Assembly (NCBI RefSeq): GCF_001552295.1
Contig: NZ_BCQX01000004.1
Coordinates: 1 to 39,002, forward strand
Source of the DNA: Globicatella sanguinis NBRC 15551
GTDB lineage: Bacteria > Bacillota > Bacilli > Lactobacillales > Aerococcaceae
Length of the DNA stretch: 39,002 nt
Direction: 5' to 3'
Part shown: positions 36,637 through 39,002 of the stretch, piece after piece
How the letters are laid out: each line of letters begins with the position of its first letter
Numbering within the stretch: position 1 is the stretch's first letter
Made by a program: the position numbers and the translations under genes
The notes under the pieces: model-generated
Database searches by the model: none
The model's input: only the letters and a program-made list of their open reading frames with translations
What the model was told of the DNA's origin: nothing

Positions 36637-37683
36637 ATGCATATGATATTTCATTATTTACCTTATGTATTATTAGTATTAATTTACTTCGCCTTACTAG
36701 CAAGTATCTTTACAAAGCAAGCAACATTTAAATATAAAAAAGTAACTCAAATTTCAAGTGGTGCCTTGATTATTGTTCTGTTTGCGAATTTATTGTCTGC
36801 GATTATTTCCGGTCGTTATTCAGATGTACCTGAAACCAATATCGTAGCCATATCAACCGGTATTTTTGCGGGACATGCACTCATTTCCTGGTTGTTTGAT
36901 TTATTAGATCGCCGCTTCCACCAAAACTGGTTAAGAGTGATTTATTATATTGGCATGGGACTCGTTGTATTGACCAGTTACTATGCTGGAGTTGATACCT
37001 ATGCGGTCCACCCGATAGACGGTATGATTGGCACGACCGTTATTATTTGTTCTTTGGTGGTAGCTTGTACTATTCCTTTCTTTGGAATGGCGTTGTTAAT
37101 GGATATGGTCACTATGCGTAATCGTGCACCTAAAAACTATAAATTTAAACCGACTCAAGATAAATTAAATCATTATCGTGAACATGGTTTATCTGAACAA
37201 GAAATCATCTTTTTCCGTCAACAAATGGCCGAAGCCAAAGAGCGGATTGAAAATATTGAAGTGGAAATGAATAAAGTGGCTAAATTAAGAGTTATTGAAA
37301 ATCGTCACAATGTAGTAGCCGTTTCAAAACAATTTTTCAAAGATATTGTTAATGAACCTGAACGGGTAGCTCAAGCAGGTATCTTCTTAAATAAATTATT
37401 ACCATCATTAGAAGACTTAACCGCTAAATATACCGAGATATCTGGTCACGTTGCTAAAAATAAACAAACCTATTTAATCTTAGAAAAAAGTGCTCTGACA
37501 ATTGACAATATTTGTGAATCCATTACAGAGAGCTATGTCCATTTCCATCAATCATTATATAATGATTTACAAGATGAAATAAAATTAGCGAATCGTGCGC
37601 TTAATAAGGAAATAGATGACACAACTGAACAAGATACGATTGATGAGTTAGTGAGCGACCCATTTAACTTTGAGGAGGAATAA
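36637..37683 (+). CDS. xpaC: XpaC-like membrane protein (5-bromo-4-chloroindolyl phosphate hydrolysis family)
   Basis: 348 aa. The N-terminal half has five hydrophobic segments (about residues 5-25, 38-58, 68-90, 100-122 and 128-155). The C-terminal half is cytosolic, helical and probably coiled-coil (EQEIIFFRQQMAEAKERIENIEVEMNKV and following), the part that resembles XpaC. XpaC proteins are nearly always next to TelA; their biochemical role is not established. The protein ends with an acidic tail containing DELVSDPFNFEEE. AGGAGG precedes the ATG by 8 nt, and telA begins 3 nt after the stop. Confidence 0.75.
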   Translation: MHMIFHYLPYVLLVLIYFALLASIFTKQATFKYKKVTQISSGALIIVLFANLLSAIISGRYSDVPETNIVAISTGIFAGHALISWLFDLLDRRFHQNWLRVIYYIGMGLVVLTSYYAGVDTYAVHPIDGMIGTTVIICSLVVACTIPFFGMALLMDMVTMRNRAPKNYKFKPTQDKLNHYREHGLSEQEIIFFRQQMAEAKERIENIEVEMNKVAKLRVIENRHNVVAVSKQFFKDIVNEPERVAQAGIFLNKLLPSLEDLTAKYTEISGHVAKNKQTYLILEKSALTIDNICESITESYVHFHQSLYNDLQDEIKLANRALNKEIDDTTEQDTIDELVSDPFNFEEE

Positions 37684-37686
37684 TAT

Positions 37687-38958
37687 ATGGCTGAAAAAGA
37701 TACTGAAAGCTTATTTGATGAATTAATTGGCGAAGCGACATCATCAGAAGTTGAGGAATTAATTAGTAATCCTTTTGATGAAAAAACAACCCATGATGAA
37801 TTAACAAGTGTTCAAAAAGATTTATTAGATGCTCAAATGTTATCGAAGCGTCAAATAACGAATAGTAAACTGATTGACCGTTTACCTGAACATCGTCAAA
37901 AGCAAGCGAAAGATTTAGCTAGTCAAATTGACGAAACCAACATGAATGCTGTCATTGCTTATGGTTCCAATGCCCAAAAGAAATTAAGTGAGTTCTCACA
38001 TTCAATGTTAAATCGTGTTCAATTAAAAGATACTGGAGAAATTGGTGATTCATTAACCGAATTGATGACTCAATTACAAAAATCTAATCCAAAAGATTTA
38101 ACCGCTGAACCTAATCTTTTTAAACGATTATTTGGAAAGGTGAAAGCTTCAATTTCCGAAACACAAATACAATACCAAAAAATCGGTAGCCAAATTGATA
38201 AAGTAGCCATCCGTTTAGAACGTGAGAAAAACGAGTTGTTAAACGATAACTTAATGTTAGAACAATTATACGAGAAGAATAAAGATTACTTTGAAGCACT
38301 CAATATTTATATCGCTGCCGGCGAAGTTAAAATGCAAGAATTACAAGAAAAAATTATACCTGAAGCGATTGAAAAGGCTAAAAAAAGTAATAGTCAAATG
38401 GATGTTCAAGTCGTCAATGATTTAAATCAATTTTTAGATCGTTTGGATAAGCGAACGCATGATTTACGATTAACTCGCCAAATGACGATTCAACAAGCAC
38501 CCCAAATTCGTATGATTCAAAATACGAACCAAGCATTAGCTGAAAAAATCCAAGTATCTGTGCATACGGCGATTCCATTATGGGAAAACCAAATAACCAT
38601 TGCTTTAGCCTTATTAAGACAACAAAATGCTGCAGTTTCTCAACGTCAAGTTTCGGAAACAACGAATGATTTATTATTAAAGAACTCTGATATGTTGAAA
38701 CAAAGTGCTATCGATACCGCGCGAGAATCTGAACGTGGTGTGATTGATATTGAGACCCTACAAAAAACGCAAGCTAACTTAATTGAAACTTTAGAAGAAA
38801 CCTTGCAAATTCAATCAGAAGGGCGTCGCCAACGTGCTTTAGCTGAACAAGAGTTACAAGCAATGGAGCTTGATTTAAGAGATAAATTATTGCAAATAAC
38901 GGCCGAACAAAAGCAACAAGAAGCCAATCGCACTCAGGATGATAATTATCAATTTTAA
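37687..38958 (+). CDS. telA: Toxic anion resistance protein, TelA family
   Basis: 423-aa cytosolic, almost wholly helical protein of the TelA/YaaN family, linked to tellurite and some antimicrobial (nisin, cell-wall drug) resistance. Core family stretches are IGSQIDKVAIRLEREKNELLNDN near 163, the DVQVVNDLNQFLDRLDKRTHDLRLTRQMTIQQAPQIRMIQ region near 240-280, and IPLWENQITIALALLRQQ near 298. The N-terminal tail carries EELISNPFDE near residue 20, similar to the C-terminal tail of the XpaC-like protein. The gene follows it by 3 nt and is closed by a strong terminator. Confidence 0.93.
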   Translation: MAEKDTESLFDELIGEATSSEVEELISNPFDEKTTHDELTSVQKDLLDAQMLSKRQITNSKLIDRLPEHRQKQAKDLASQIDETNMNAVIAYGSNAQKKLSEFSHSMLNRVQLKDTGEIGDSLTELMTQLQKSNPKDLTAEPNLFKRLFGKVKASISETQIQYQKIGSQIDKVAIRLEREKNELLNDNLMLEQLYEKNKDYFEALNIYIAAGEVKMQELQEKIIPEAIEKAKKSNSQMDVQVVNDLNQFLDRLDKRTHDLRLTRQMTIQQAPQIRMIQNTNQALAEKIQVSVHTAIPLWENQITIALALLRQQNAAVSQRQVSETTNDLLLKNSDMLKQSAIDTARESERGVIDIETLQKTQANLIETLEETLQIQSEGRRQRALAEQELQAMELDLRDKLLQITAEQKQQEANRTQDDNYQF

Positions 38959-38961
38959 TAT

Positions 38962-39002
38962 AAAAAACGGAAAGAAATCAACATTTCTTTCCGTTTTTTT
39001 TT
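38962..39002 (+). terminator. Terminator after telA
   Basis: AAAAAACGGAAAGAAAT (38962-38978) pairs with ATTTCTTTCCGTTTTTT (38983-38999), with a 4-nt loop, ending in a T-run at the window edge. Confidence 0.95.

Overview
The window is low-GC Gram-positive DNA. AT-rich codons, AGGAGG-type ribosome binding sites, the pcrA-ligA-camS-gatCAB gene order, a CamS-type lipoprotein and a KipI/KipA-type oxoprolinase cluster all point to Bacillota. Lactobacillales is likely, possibly a relative of Aerococcaceae or Carnobacteriaceae; the family is a guess. It reads as chromosome: there are no phage, plasmid or transposase genes. The one clear mobile element is a group II intron.

Layout. (1) 1-705 (-) is the 5' part of a tyrosine-phosphatase-like gene. 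(2) 862-5507 (+) is a four-gene operon: an ABC importer of the FbpA/AfuA type followed by a cytosolic metallophosphoesterase. It is preceded by four TTTACA-like direct repeats at 10-11 bp spacing that look like a PhoP box, so phosphate-ester scavenging fits better than iron uptake. (3) 5786-6076 (-) is khpA. (4) 6165-9657 (-) is a manganese-type ABC operon (mntA-mntB-mntC-mntD). It diverges from a short DtxR/MntR-family regulator, and three TTAGG-type operators lie between them. The regulator runs straight into ylxM and ffh. (5) 12598-21470 (+) is pcrA-ligA-camS-gatC-gatA-gatB, preceded by a 62-bp tandem repeat. (6) 21678-27691 (+) holds an NRAMP-fold transporter without the usual metal ligands, then pxpB-pxpC-biotin carrier-biotin carboxylase-pxpA. 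Together these encode every part expected of a biotin-dependent amide carboxylase plus a 5-oxoproline hydrolase. (7) 28012-30978 is a P-type cation ATPase behind a yybP-ykoY (Mn2+) riboswitch with a visible antitermination switch. (8) 31690-34381 is folC and radC; radC is split by a 613-nt group II intron that encodes no protein, and precise excision restores the RadC frame. (9) 34832-38958 holds a cold-shock gene with a duplicated leader motif, cinA, and an XpaC-like/TelA pair.

Two themes link the genes. Manganese homeostasis is covered from both sides: import repressed by a metalloregulator, and export switched on by a riboswitch. Nutrient salvage is covered by the putative Pho-regulated phosphoester operon and the oxoprolinase cluster. 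The items most worth a second look are the ORF-less intron in radC, the biotin-equipped oxoprolinase cluster with its unusual transporter, and the Pho-box ABC/phosphoesterase operon.
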